Of a stretch of 64,000 bases of DNA, positions 15,459 through 23,628 are shown piece after piece. Under the pieces are notes generated by a model that worked only from the letters and a program-made list of their open reading frames with translations, made no database searches and was not told where the DNA came from. Location of the stretch: the NCBI RefSeq assembly GCF_014649835.1, contig NZ_BMTU01000002.1, forward strand, positions 434,001-498,000, written 5' to 3'. How positions within the stretch are numbered: position 1 is the stretch's first letter; each line of letters starts with the position of its first letter. Both the position numbers and the translations under genes were made by a program. This DNA comes from Streptomyces pilosus. Its GTDB lineage: Bacteria; Actinomycetota; Actinomycetes; Streptomycetales; Streptomycetaceae.

Positions 15459-16823
15459 CTACGCGCCGCTCTCCCGCAGCATGTCCTCGCGCTCGACGAT
15501 CTTCACCCGCGCACGGCCCTGCGGCTCACCCAGCGCCTTCTCCGCGGCGTCCAGGCGGTACCAGCCGTCCCAGGTGGTGAAACGGACGTCGCGCTCGGCG
15601 AGGAACGCGTCGACCGCCTCCGGCTCCGGCGACCCGGGCGTCAGCAGCCGCCCGCCCGCGTAGTCCTCCAGCAGGTTCGCCACGGTCTCGTTGGCGTCGC
15701 CCTTGGTGTGGCCGATGAGGCCCACCGGACCACGCCGGATCCAGCCGGTGACGTACGTGGACGGCAGGTGTTCGCCGGTCTCCTGGAGGACCCGGCCGCC
15801 CTGGTCCGGGACCGTGCCCGAGCCGAGGTCCCAGGGCAGCTTGGGGAGCTTGTCGGAGAGGTAGCCGACGGCCCGGTAGACCGCCTGGACGTCCCAGTCC
15901 TTGAACTCGCCGGTGCCCTTGACGTTGCCCGTGCCGTCGAGCTCGGTGCGCTCGGTGCGCAGGCCCACGACCTTCCCGTCCTCGCCGAGGATCTCCACCG
16001 GCGACTCGAAGAAGTGCAGGAACAGCTTGTGCGGACGGTCACCGGTGTCGCGGATCGCCCAGTTCTCCAGGGTCTTGGCGACCATGTCGGCCTGCTTGTT
16101 GCCGCGCCGCGTCGCGATCGAGCCGTCGTCGTAGTCGATGTCCTCGGGGTCGACGATCACCTCGATGTTGGGGGAGTGGTCCAGCTCCCGCAGCTCCATC
16201 GGGCTGAACTTCGCCTGCGCCGGGCCGCGGCGCCCGAACACGTGCACCTCCATGGCCTTGTTCTGCTTCAGGCCCTCGTACACGTTCGCCGGGATCTCCG
16301 TCGGCAGCAGCTCGTCGGCCGTCTTGGCGAGGACTCGGGCGACGTCGAGGGCCACGTTGCCGACGCCGAGCACGGCGACCTTCTCGGCCTCCAGCGGCCA
16401 GGTGCGCGGCACGTCGGGGTGGCCGTCGTACCAGGACACGAAGTCGGCCGCGCCGTAGGAGCCGTCGAGGTCGATGCCCGGGATCGGCAGCGCGCGGTCC
16501 GCGGTGGCACCCGTGGCGAAGATCACGCCGTCGTAGAACGTGCGCAGGTCGTCGAGGTGGAGGTCGGTGCCGTAGTCCACATTGCCGAACAGGCGGATCT
16601 GCGGCTTGTCGAGCACCTGGTGCAGGGCCGTGATGATGCCCTTGATCCGCGGGTGGTCGGGCGCGACGCCGTACCGGATCAGACCGAACGGCGCGGGCAT
16701 CCGCTCGAAGATGTCGATGGACACACCCGGTTCGGCGGCCACGTCGGACTTGAGCAGGGCGTCGGCGGCGTAGATCCCGGCGGGGCCGGATCCGACGATG
16801 GCTACCCGCAGGGGGCGGGGCAT
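15459..16823 (-). CDS. fprA: ferredoxin/adrenodoxin-type NADP reductase (FprA-like)
   Basis: 454 residues, the size and layout of mycobacterial FprA and adrenodoxin reductase. The N-terminal FAD Rossmann motif is VAIVGSGPAGIYAADAL, then the IDIFERMPAPFGLIRYGVAP and DHPRIKGI motif specific to this family, an NADPH-binding VAVLGVGNVALDVARVL, FGRRGPAQAKFSPMELREL, and the C-terminal TYVTGWIRRGPVGLIGHTKG. It transfers electrons from NADPH to ferredoxins, for example for P450s. The ATG at 16823 was chosen because the Rossmann strand starts there. A DtxR/IdeR-type iron box lies about 50 bp upstream, pointing to iron-dependent repression. Confidence 0.92.
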   Translation of the reverse strand: MPRPLRVAIVGSGPAGIYAADALLKSDVAAEPGVSIDIFERMPAPFGLIRYGVAPDHPRIKGIITALHQVLDKPQIRLFGNVDYGTDLHLDDLRTFYDGVIFATGATADRALPIPGIDLDGSYGAADFVSWYDGHPDVPRTWPLEAEKVAVLGVGNVALDVARVLAKTADELLPTEIPANVYEGLKQNKAMEVHVFGRRGPAQAKFSPMELRELDHSPNIEVIVDPEDIDYDDGSIATRRGNKQADMVAKTLENWAIRDTGDRPHKLFLHFFESPVEILGEDGKVVGLRTERTELDGTGNVKGTGEFKDWDVQAVYRAVGYLSDKLPKLPWDLGSGTVPDQGGRVLQETGEHLPSTYVTGWIRRGPVGLIGHTKGDANETVANLLEDYAGGRLLTPGSPEPEAVDAFLAERDVRFTTWDGWYRLDAAEKALGEPQGRARVKIVEREDMLRESGA

Positions 16824-16870
16824 GGTCAGGTTCCCTTCGAGCGATGACAAGCGTCTCGTGGGGAAGCCTA

Positions 16871-16890
16871 AATTAAGGCATGCCTAACCT
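16871..16890 (-). promoter_or_regulatory. DtxR/IdeR (DmdR1)-type iron box upstream of fprA
   Basis: The palindromic core TTAAGGCATGCCTAA (16873-16887) is extended on the minus strand to read AGGTTAGGCATGCCTTAATT. This matches the TTAGG-x-x-x-GCCTAA logic of the actinobacterial iron-repressor box. It lies 48-67 bp upstream of the fprA ATG, in a GC-poor patch typical of a promoter. Confidence 0.65.
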
Positions 16891-16957
16891 GGTACGCGGG
16901 TCCGGTCTATGGGCTCATAATCGAACCTTATGACTTCTCCCAGGTTCGCCTTATGTG

Positions 16958-19696
16958 TCAGGGGAGGGGCTGCTCCGCCCAGATGACCTTCCCGGCCGGG
17001 AGGTAGCGGGTGCCCCAGCGCTCGGCGAGCTGGGCGACCAGGAACAGTCCCCGCCCGCCCTCGTCCGTCATGGTCGCGTGGCGCAGGTGGGGCGAGGTGC
17101 TGCTGCTGTCGTAGACCTCGCAGATCAGGTGGCGGTCGTGCAGCATGCGCACCTGGATCGGGGTACCGCCGTAGCGGAGCGCGTTGGTGACGAGCTCGCT
17201 CAGGATCAACTCCGTGGCGAACGTGAGCTCCTCCAGCCCCCACTCCGCCAGCTTCCGGGCGACCGCGGCCCGTACCTCGCCGACGGCCGCCGGATCCGAC
17301 GGCACCGGCCACTCGGCGATCCGGTCGGCGGGCAGCGCCCGCGTCCGCGCCACGATCAGCGCGATGTCGTCCGCCGCCCGGGCCGGGCGCCGGGCCTCAA
17401 GGACGGTCCTGCAGGTGTCCTCGGGGGAGTCGCCGGCCCGGGACAGCGCCTCGCGCAGCTGCTCCAGGCCGACGTCGATGTCGTGCTCGCGGTCCTCGAC
17501 CAGACCGTCGGTGTAGAGGACCAGCCGGCTGCCCTCGGGCAGTTCCAGGTCGGCCGAGTCGAACGGCAGACCGCCGAGCCCCAGCGGGGGACCGACGGGC
17601 ACGTCGGCGAACTCCACGCTGCCGTCGGGCCGGACCAGGGCCGGCGGGGGATGGCCCGCGCGGGCGACGGTGCAGCGCCGCGAGACCGGGTCGTACACCG
17701 CGTACAGGCAGGTGGCCCCGGTCACCGGCGCGCTCTGCTCGTCCTGCGCCTCGTCCTGGTCGATGCGGCCCACCAGCTCGTCCAGCAGGCCGAGCAGCTC
17801 GTCCGGCGGCAGGTCGAGGGCGGAGAAGTTGTGCACGGCCGTCCGCAGCCGCCCCATCGTGGCCGCCGCGTGCAGGCCGTGCCCGACGACGTCGCCGACC
17901 ACCAGCGCGACCCGCCCCCCGGACAGCGGCAGCACGTCGAACCAGTCGCCGCCCACCCCGGCCTGCGCCGGAAGGTAGCGGTAGGCGACCTCCAGGGCGC
18001 TCTGCTCGGGCAGGCTGCGCGGCAGCAGGCTCCGCTGGAGCGTCACCGCCATGTTGTGCTCACGCGTGTAGCGGCGGGCGTTGTCGATGGACACCGCCGC
18101 CCGGGCCACCAGCTCCTCCGCGAGCGCCAGCTCCTCGGTGTCGAACGGCTCCGGCTTCCGCGAACGCCAGAAGCTGACCACGCCCAGCACCAGCGCGCCG
18201 GCCCGCAGCGGCACCGTGATCAGCGAGTGGATGCCGTAGTCCACGACCTGTCCGGACCGCTCCACGTCCTGGGCCTGCCAGCCCGGCGCCTCGCTCAGCC
18301 GGGGTTCCAGGACCGGCCGGCCGGTGGCGAGGCTCCGGCCCTGCGGGGAGGACGCGACGAAGCGGATCTTCTCGTCCCTCGGGTACAGCGGAGCTTCCCC
18401 GGCGATCCCCGTCACGGCCGTGCGCCGCAGCGCGCCGGCCGCGTCCGGGTGGCCGCCGGCCAGCACCTGCTCGAACAGGTCCACCGTGACGAAGTCGGCG
18501 AACCGCGGCACGGCCAGCTCGGTCAGCTCCTCGGCGGTACGGGTGACGTCCAGGCTCGTCCCGATGCCCACCCCGGCCCGGTACAGCATGTCGAGCCGCT
18601 CGCGCGAGGCCTCGGCCCGGCCGGACAGGGCCCGCAGTTCGGTGGAGTCGCGGACGGTGGCGACACTGCCGGGCGGGCCGCCCGCACGGTCGGTGGGCCG
18701 CTGGTTGACCGCCAGCAGCCGGTCGCCCACCCGGTGCACCTCGTCCGTGGCGACCCGGCCCGAGGACAGCAGGTCCGCGGTGCCGGGGTCCAGGCCGACG
18801 TCGAGCACGTGCCGGCCCTCGGCGTCGTCGGGGAGGCTGAACAGCCGGTTCGCCTCGTCGTTGGCGAGCATCAGGGTGCCGTCGCCGTCGACGATGATCA
18901 CCCCTTCGCGCACCGCGTGCAGCACCGCGTCGTGGTGTTCGTACATCCGTGTCATCTCGTGCGGGCCGAGGCCGTGGGTCTGGCGCAGCAGCCGTCTGCT
19001 GACCAGGGCCGCGCCCCCGACGGCCAGCGCGAGCGCGGCGAGCGCGGCGCCCATCACGAGCGGCAGCTGGTCCTCCGCGGCCCCGCCGACGTTCTCGGTC
19101 GTGATGCCCGCCGACACCAGACCGACCACCGTCCCGTCGGGGTCCTTGACCGGCACCACCGCCTGCACCAGCTCCCCGATCGTGCCCTCGACCTCCTCCA
19201 CGACCGGTTCACCGGCGAGTGCCGGCTCGATGGTGCCGACGAACTTCTTGCCGATGCGGTCCTGCCTGGGGTGGGTGTAACGGATGCCGTCGGTGTTCAT
19301 CACGACGACGAAGTCGACGTTCGCCAGCTCGCGGGCCGCCTCGGCGCGCGGCTGGAGCACGGCCGTGGGATCGGGGGACCGGAGCGCCTCGACGACGCCC
19401 GGCGCGCTGGCGAAGGTCTCCGCGACGGCGAGCGAACGGTTGCGGGCCTCCTGCGTGCTGTCCCGCTGCACCTGGAGCACGAGGGCGACCACGGCGGCCA
19501 CGACGAGCAGCAGCACGATCACCAGGTGCAGGACGAACACCTGTCCGGCGACGCTGCGCCCGCTCAGTACCGACCGCAGCCCCGCCGCGGGACGCCACCG
19601 GGAGCGGCCGTCCCGCTGCTGCCGGCGCCGCGCCGACGCCGCGGCGCCGGGCCGCTGGGGCGACCGGGGCCGGGATCGACCCATGAGTCGGACCAT
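16958..19696 (-). CDS. membrane sensor with PAS, GAF, SpoIIE phosphatase and HATPase domains
   Basis: 912 residues. An Arg-rich N-terminus is followed by a membrane helix (VFVLHLVIVLLLVVAAVVAL), an extracellular Cache/CitA-like sensor (VVVMNTDGIRYTHPRQDRIG; VVGLVSAGITTENVGG) and a second membrane helix. Then come a PAS domain (AVREGVIIVDGDGTLMLAND), a GAF domain, a PP2C/SpoIIE domain (GGDWFDVLPL, VGDVVGHGL, LVLYTDGLVEDR) and a C-terminal RsbW-like ATPase (ELVTNALRYGG; GGRGLFLVAQLAERWG). It should sense an extracellular ligand and act on an anti-anti-sigma factor as both phosphatase and kinase. The start could also be the ATG 12 bases downstream; neither has a good ribosome binding site. Confidence 0.9.
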   Translation of the reverse strand: MVRLMGRSRPRSPQRPGAAASARRRQQRDGRSRWRPAAGLRSVLSGRSVAGQVFVLHLVIVLLLVVAAVVALVLQVQRDSTQEARNRSLAVAETFASAPGVVEALRSPDPTAVLQPRAEAARELANVDFVVVMNTDGIRYTHPRQDRIGKKFVGTIEPALAGEPVVEEVEGTIGELVQAVVPVKDPDGTVVGLVSAGITTENVGGAAEDQLPLVMGAALAALALAVGGAALVSRRLLRQTHGLGPHEMTRMYEHHDAVLHAVREGVIIVDGDGTLMLANDEANRLFSLPDDAEGRHVLDVGLDPGTADLLSSGRVATDEVHRVGDRLLAVNQRPTDRAGGPPGSVATVRDSTELRALSGRAEASRERLDMLYRAGVGIGTSLDVTRTAEELTELAVPRFADFVTVDLFEQVLAGGHPDAAGALRRTAVTGIAGEAPLYPRDEKIRFVASSPQGRSLATGRPVLEPRLSEAPGWQAQDVERSGQVVDYGIHSLITVPLRAGALVLGVVSFWRSRKPEPFDTEELALAEELVARAAVSIDNARRYTREHNMAVTLQRSLLPRSLPEQSALEVAYRYLPAQAGVGGDWFDVLPLSGGRVALVVGDVVGHGLHAAATMGRLRTAVHNFSALDLPPDELLGLLDELVGRIDQDEAQDEQSAPVTGATCLYAVYDPVSRRCTVARAGHPPPALVRPDGSVEFADVPVGPPLGLGGLPFDSADLELPEGSRLVLYTDGLVEDREHDIDVGLEQLREALSRAGDSPEDTCRTVLEARRPARAADDIALIVARTRALPADRIAEWPVPSDPAAVGEVRAAVARKLAEWGLEELTFATELILSELVTNALRYGGTPIQVRMLHDRHLICEVYDSSSTSPHLRHATMTDEGGRGLFLVAQLAERWGTRYLPAGKVIWAEQPLP

Positions 19697-19777
19697 GTGC
19701 CATGTCTACACTGCCGCGCCACGCGAGGCGAGGGGCACACCCCCCTGACCGGCGCGTCGCCGGCGCGGCGAAGCTGC

Positions 19778-19821
19778 GAGGGTCGCGCGCGGCCTTCCCC
19801 CCTCGGCCGCGCGCGACCCTC
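19778..19821 (-). terminator. strong terminator hairpin (17-bp perfect stem)
   Basis: Arms 19778-19794 and 19805-19821 are perfectly complementary around a 10-nt loop. Further GGTCGCGCGC-like copies follow to about 19860. It lies downstream of the HEAT-like gene and upstream of the sensor phosphatase gene, both on the minus strand, and so insulates the two units. Confidence 0.75.
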
Positions 19822-19898
19822 TCCCCCCGGCGCGCGACTCGTCCCCCGAAGGTCGCGCGCTCTCGGCCGGGCCGCCGTCGGCGGGGCGGCCCATGGTT

Positions 19899-20444
19899 TC
19901 AGTCGGCCAGTGACCGGGCCAGTTCCGTGGTCGCCCGGGCGATCTCGGTGTCCGGTTCGGTCAGCAGGCTGTTCAGGTCGCCGCGCCGGTCCCGCACCGC
20001 CTGACGGGCGGCGCGCTCCCACACCACCGGGTTCTCCCGGCGGCTGAGCAGCTTGGGATACAGGGCGGCGGTGCTCTCCCACTGCCGGGCGTCGGCGATC
20101 GCCTTGAGGAGCTGGATGATCCGGGCCCGGCAGGTGACGTGGGGCAGCTGGGCCAGCTCCCAGAGGAAGGGGACCGTGGCCGCGGTCGCCTGTTCCGTGA
20201 CGAAGCCGTACTGGCAGATGCGTTTCCGCAAGTCCTCCAGGGCGGCCAGGGCCGTGGCGGAGTCCCCCCAGGCGATGCCGTTGAGCAGCAGGGGGATGGC
20301 GGCCGCCGATCCGGTGGAATCCTGCATGTCGGCCCACGGCACGCGGGAGACCGCGGTGAGAGGCGTGGTCCGTGCCACTCCGGTGGGGGACGTGTGGCGC
20401 ACAGGGCGCTCGCTGCTCGGCTGCTGTGTCGAAGCGCTGCGCAT
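19899..20444 (-). CDS. HEAT-repeat-like protein
   Basis: 181 residues. After a variable, polar N-terminus (MRSASTQQPSSERPVRHTSP) the rest is alpha-helical with repeat-like units: AAIPLLLNGIAWGDSATALA, ATAATVPFLWELAQLP, CRARIIQLLKAIADARQW and RATTELARSLAD. This pattern fits a HEAT/ARM solenoid, commonly a protein-binding scaffold. It follows the RsbW-like ATPase with a 28-bp gap on the same strand and probably shares its promoter. The ATG is preceded by GGAAAGG. Function unknown. Confidence 0.7.
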   Translation of the reverse strand: MRSASTQQPSSERPVRHTSPTGVARTTPLTAVSRVPWADMQDSTGSAAAIPLLLNGIAWGDSATALAALEDLRKRICQYGFVTEQATAATVPFLWELAQLPHVTCRARIIQLLKAIADARQWESTAALYPKLLSRRENPVVWERAARQAVRDRRGDLNSLLTEPDTEIARATTELARSLAD

Positions 20445-20472
20445 GGCGTGGGGCCTTTCCGCGGCAGTTGTG

Positions 20473-21027
20473 TCAGAGGGGAGGGTGGGTCGACAACCTG
20501 GCCCACACCGTCTTGCCTGCCGGGGCCGTGGGGGACCAGCCCCAGGCCTCGGACAGGGCTTCGACGATGCGCAGCCCCCGGCCGTGCTCTTCGAGGGCGG
20601 CTCCGGGCGCCGGCACGGGCGGGTGGTCGTCGGGGTCGGTGACGGTGAGCAGTACGTGCGCCGGTTCCAGCCGGAAGCCCAGCCGTACGTCCGGCACACC
20701 CGCGCACCGCGGTGCCGCATGGGTCACGGCGTTGGCGGCGAGTTCGGTCATCACGAGCGTGGCGTCGTCGCAGCGGTGTCCCAGCGACCAGGCCCGGAGC
20801 GTGGCCCGGGTGAAGGAGCGCGCCCGGGCGAGCCCCTCCCCGCTGCACGGGATGCGCAGCCCCACCGGGTCGCACGCCGCGCGGGCCGTCTCCGGCGCCG
20901 GGCGGGACTCCTCGGGCCGCACCGCCGGGAGCGGTGCGTGGGGAAAGGGCGGGGCCGTGCCGGAGCCGCCCGCCCGTACCACCGCCAGGGCCGGCGGCCG
21001 GAGCAGGGGAAGCGCAGGTGATGACAC
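20473..21027 (-). CDS. RsbW-like ATP-binding protein (HATPase_c_2)
   Basis: 184 residues. A disordered N-terminus is followed by a GHKL ATPase domain: RSFTRATLRAWSLGHRCDDA, the N-box LVMTELAANAVTHAAP, VLLTVTDPDDHPP, and the G-box EEHGRGLRIVEALSEAWGW. Such proteins act as anti-sigma serine kinases or as AbaA/WhiJ-locus partners in Streptomyces. The GTG at 21027 sits 7 bases after GAGGAG. It is divergent from the DUF397/XRE genes, and a well-formed promoter (TTGCAC, 17 bp, GATAAT) is visible on its side of the intergenic region. Confidence 0.85.
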   Translation of the reverse strand: MSSPALPLLRPPALAVVRAGGSGTAPPFPHAPLPAVRPEESRPAPETARAACDPVGLRIPCSGEGLARARSFTRATLRAWSLGHRCDDATLVMTELAANAVTHAAPRCAGVPDVRLGFRLEPAHVLLTVTDPDDHPPVPAPGAALEEHGRGLRIVEALSEAWGWSPTAPAGKTVWARLSTHPPL

Positions 21028-21087
21028 GGCATCTCCTCGATGCGACGTCAGGACGGGGCGCCCACACGGGGGTTGACGCCGCGGCTA

Positions 21088-21123
21088 TTATCCACGCTGA
21101 CAGCGCTCGCGTGCAATTGCACG
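21088..21123 (-). promoter_or_regulatory. promoter of the ATPase gene with overlapping CGTGCAATTGCACG operator
   Basis: On the minus strand TTGCAC (21116-21111) and GATAAT (21093-21088) are separated by exactly 17 bp, a good housekeeping-type promoter. The -35 lies inside the perfect 14-bp palindrome CGTGCAATTGCACG (21110-21123). A protein bound there could control both divergent units. Confidence 0.6.
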
Positions 21124-21198
21124 AGAAATTGCGCGACTTTTTTCGCCATGTGCGGAGGGGGCCGGGCGCGACGGGACGTGAACAGCAAGGAGGCAGCG

Positions 21199-21429
21199 GT
21201 GCCAGGAGCGCGCAACGGAGTCCGGGCCAGCCAGTTGGACGCCCGCTGGATCAAGAGCCGGCACAGCAACGCCGAGGGCAACTGCGTCGAGGTGGCCCCG
21301 CTGTCCGGCGGGGACGTCGCCCTGCGCAACTCCCGAGACCCCGACGGCCCCGCCCTCGTCTACACGGCCGCGGAGCTGGCGGCCTTCCTGGCCGGAGCCA
21401 AGGACGGCGAGTTCGACCACCTCGTCTGA
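21199..21429 (+). CDS. DUF397 protein
   Basis: A 76-residue DUF397 protein: DARWIKSRHSNAEGNCVEVA, LRNSRDPDGPALVYTAAEL and AAFLAGAKDGEFD match the family hallmarks (KS-x-x-S, GNCVEVA, RDSKDPDGPAL). DUF397 proteins usually pair with an XRE/DUF5753 regulator, as here, and the pair behaves like an antitoxin- or WhiJ-like developmental switch. Several GTGs are in frame; the one at 21199 is chosen because AAGGAGG lies five bases upstream. The XRE gene follows after 179 bp. Confidence 0.88.
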   Translation: MPGARNGVRASQLDARWIKSRHSNAEGNCVEVAPLSGGDVALRNSRDPDGPALVYTAAELAAFLAGAKDGEFDHLV

Positions 21430-21608
21430 CCGTCCGGAAGGCGACTGTCCGGGCGCGGCCGTCCCGGGGGGCCGACGCCTGTGAACCGGTGCCCCTGAAG
21501 CGGAGGCGGCCCACCCACTTCCTTGGAGCCTCCTCCGCGTGGATGCGGTGAGGCACCGTCAGGTGCGATAGTGTGAATCGCCCTTGTGCCGGTCTGCTGG
21601 GAGTCAGG

Positions 21609-22529
21609 ATGTCCGCCGCGTCGCCTCGAATCTCCCGCCTGGAACCCTATCTCGACAGGGCCGAGCCCGCGCCCACCCTGCTGAAGATGCTGGTCGGCGT
21701 GCAGCTGGCAGGCTTCCGCGAGGACGCCGGGCTGTCCCAGGACCAGGCGGCGCGCACCGTCGGCTTCAGCGGGGCGAAGCTGTCCCGCATCGAGTCGGGC
21801 AAGGGCCGCCGCCCGCCCACCGAGCACGACGTCCGGGCGCTGCTGACGCTGTACGGCACCGACGACTACGAAGCCTCGGTACTGCTCAAACTGCTCAAGC
21901 GGGCCGGAGAGCCGGGCTGGTGGCAGCGGTACGACAAGCGGCTGATGCCCGAGTGGTTCGACCGGCTGGTCGGTCTTCAGGAGGCCGCCGCAACCATCCG
22001 CACCTTCGAGATCCAGTACGTCCCCGGGCTGCTGCAAACCGCGGCCTACACCCGCGCCGTGGTCGAGCGGGGCCTGCCCAACGCTCCGGCAGCCGAGGTG
22101 CAGCGGCGGGTGGAGCTGCGCATGCGCCGCGCGGAACTGCTCCGGCGCGAGGCGGCACCGCAGCTCTGGGCCGTCATCGACGAGTCGGTCCTGTGGCGCG
22201 TGCTGGGCAGTCCCGCGGTCATGCGGGAGCAGCTCGAGCACCTGGTGACGATGGCCGAGCGGTCCAACGTGACGGTGCAGATCGTTCCGCTGGACGTGAC
22301 CAACGCGTCGGCGCCGGCGATTCCGGTGACCTATCTGCGCTTCGGCGGACTCGACCTGCCCGACGTGGTCTACCTGGAGCACATCAGGAGCGCCAACTTC
22401 CTCGAGGACCGCGACGAGACCGAGGAGTACCGGATCGCGCTGGACCGCCTCGCCGACGAGGCCCTCCAGCCGCGCGACTCGGTGGAACTGCTGCGCCGGA
22501 CGGCCAGGGAACGCTACTCCGCCACCTGA
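21609..22529 (+). CDS. XRE-family regulator with DUF5753 domain
   Basis: 306 residues. Residues about 30-95 form an XRE helix-turn-helix (LAGFREDAGLSQDQAARTVG, FSGAKLSRIESGKGR). The remainder is DUF5753, with EIQYVPGLLQTAAYTRAVV, RMRRAELLRREAAPQLWAVI and VYLEHIRSANFLEDRD. This is the WhiJ-like class of Streptomyces developmental/secondary-metabolism regulators that act with a DUF397 partner. The ATG at 21609 gives the family N-terminus; a GTG at 21573 would add 12 residues. It probably binds the palindrome in the divergent 21.1-kb region, but this is inference. Confidence 0.9.
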   Translation: MSAASPRISRLEPYLDRAEPAPTLLKMLVGVQLAGFREDAGLSQDQAARTVGFSGAKLSRIESGKGRRPPTEHDVRALLTLYGTDDYEASVLLKLLKRAGEPGWWQRYDKRLMPEWFDRLVGLQEAAATIRTFEIQYVPGLLQTAAYTRAVVERGLPNAPAAEVQRRVELRMRRAELLRREAAPQLWAVIDESVLWRVLGSPAVMREQLEHLVTMAERSNVTVQIVPLDVTNASAPAIPVTYLRFGGLDLPDVVYLEHIRSANFLEDRDETEEYRIALDRLADEALQPRDSVELLRRTARERYSAT

Positions 22530-22541
22530 ACGGCCGCGCCG

Positions 22542-22567
22542 CGGCACCGGCCGGGACGCCGGTGCCG
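22542..22567. terminator. bidirectional terminator hairpin
   Basis: Perfect 10-bp stem (CGGCACCGGC, 22542-22551, with 22558-22567) and a 6-nt loop between the convergent XRE and methyltransferase genes. Confidence 0.75.
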
Positions 22568-22576
22568 TCGGGAGCG

Positions 22577-23398
22577 CTACAGCGGGATCCGGCCCACGCC
22601 GCCGAACTCGATCCACTCCTGCGTCAGCTGACGGGGCGCCACCTCGGTGTCCGGACGCCAGGTGGACACCTCCACCAGGCCCGGATCCAATATCTCCAGA
22701 CCCTCGAAGTAGGTCTCGACGTCCTTCGGCTCGCGCACCCGGCCCCAGTGCCCCTGGGTCGCCCGGTCCATGAAATCGGTGACGAACGTGCGGACCTCCG
22801 GGTCCTCGCTCACCAGCTGGCACATCACCATGAAGCTGCCGGGGGCGAGGCGTTCGCGGACCCTGCGGGCCACGGCGAGCGGGCCGTCGGCGTCACTGTC
22901 CGGGATGCAGTGGAAGACCGAGTTGAACAGGACGCAGACCGGCTCCGAGAAGTCGATCAGACGCTGCGTCTCCGGGTGGCCGAATATCCCGTCGGTGTCA
23001 CGCATGTCGGCCTGGATGACCACGGTGCGCTCGTCCTGCTCCAGCAGCGCCCGGCCGTGCACCAGCACCATCGGGTCGTTGTCGGTGTAGACCACGCGCG
23101 TGCTCGGATCGATGCGCTGGGCGACCTGGTGGACGTTGTCCTGGGTGGGCAGACCGGAACCGTGGTCCAGGTACTGGCGGATGCCGTACTCCTGGGTGAG
23201 GATGCGGACCACCCGCTGGAGGAAGCGCCGGTTGTTCAGGGCCAGACGGCGGGTGCTGGGCACCACCTTGTCCAGTTCCTCGACGGCCGCGCGGTCCGCG
23301 GCGTAGTTGTCCTTGCCGCCCAGGTAGTAGTCGTACATGCGCGCGGCCGTCGGCACCGTCGCGTCGATCTCGGTGGACAGCTGCTTACCGGTGTGCAT
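22577..23398 (-). CDS. DUF574-type SAM-dependent methyltransferase
   Basis: 273 residues of the actinomycete DUF574/PF04672 methyltransferase type. TAARMYDYYLGGKDNYAADR is its signature N-terminal helix, then QYLDHGSGLPTQDNVHQVA (SAM-binding loop), VVYTDNDPMVLVHGRALL, and a C-terminal RPDTEVAPRQLTQEWIEFGG block. These proteins are abundant in Streptomyces, often beside XRE/DUF397 genes, and their substrates are unknown. The ATG at 23398 follows GGGGGAA. An in-frame start nine codons upstream is less well placed. Confidence 0.88.
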   Translation of the reverse strand: MHTGKQLSTEIDATVPTAARMYDYYLGGKDNYAADRAAVEELDKVVPSTRRLALNNRRFLQRVVRILTQEYGIRQYLDHGSGLPTQDNVHQVAQRIDPSTRVVYTDNDPMVLVHGRALLEQDERTVVIQADMRDTDGIFGHPETQRLIDFSEPVCVLFNSVFHCIPDSDADGPLAVARRVRERLAPGSFMVMCQLVSEDPEVRTFVTDFMDRATQGHWGRVREPKDVETYFEGLEILDPGLVEVSTWRPDTEVAPRQLTQEWIEFGGVGRIPL

Positions 23399-23511
23399 CG
23401 TTCCCCCTGCGGAGTACCGCGCCAACTGGGCTGGCTGGACAGGGAGTCCATCCTAGGGAGCGCCGCACGGGCCGTGCCAGCCCGTCGGCGAAAGCGCTCG
23501 AAGGAATGGAG

Positions 23512-23542
23512 GGCACCGGCGTCCGTTACTACGGACGGTGCC
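23512..23542. promoter_or_regulatory. inverted repeat upstream of the molybdoenzyme operon
   Basis: GTCCGT-tact-ACGGAC (23521-23536) is flanked by GGCACC (23512-23517) and GGTGCC (23537-23542), giving a 12-bp stem with a 3-nt bulge. It lies about 90-115 bp upstream of the molybdopterin oxidoreductase start and 115-145 bp from the divergent methyltransferase start. It could be an operator or a leader hairpin. Confidence 0.4.
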
Positions 23543-23628
23543 TGTTGGGTAACGTGGCGTGAGGGTCCGGCGGGGTGAGGGAAGGGGTACCCGCGGGGGC
23601 AACGCCGTCATCCACGGGAGGCCGGATC

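Noticed and set aside
16955..20047. Plus-strand open frame of about 1,030 codons
   Set aside because: It is antisense to the sensor phosphatase gene, whose domains are intact on the minus strand. The plus translation is low-complexity.
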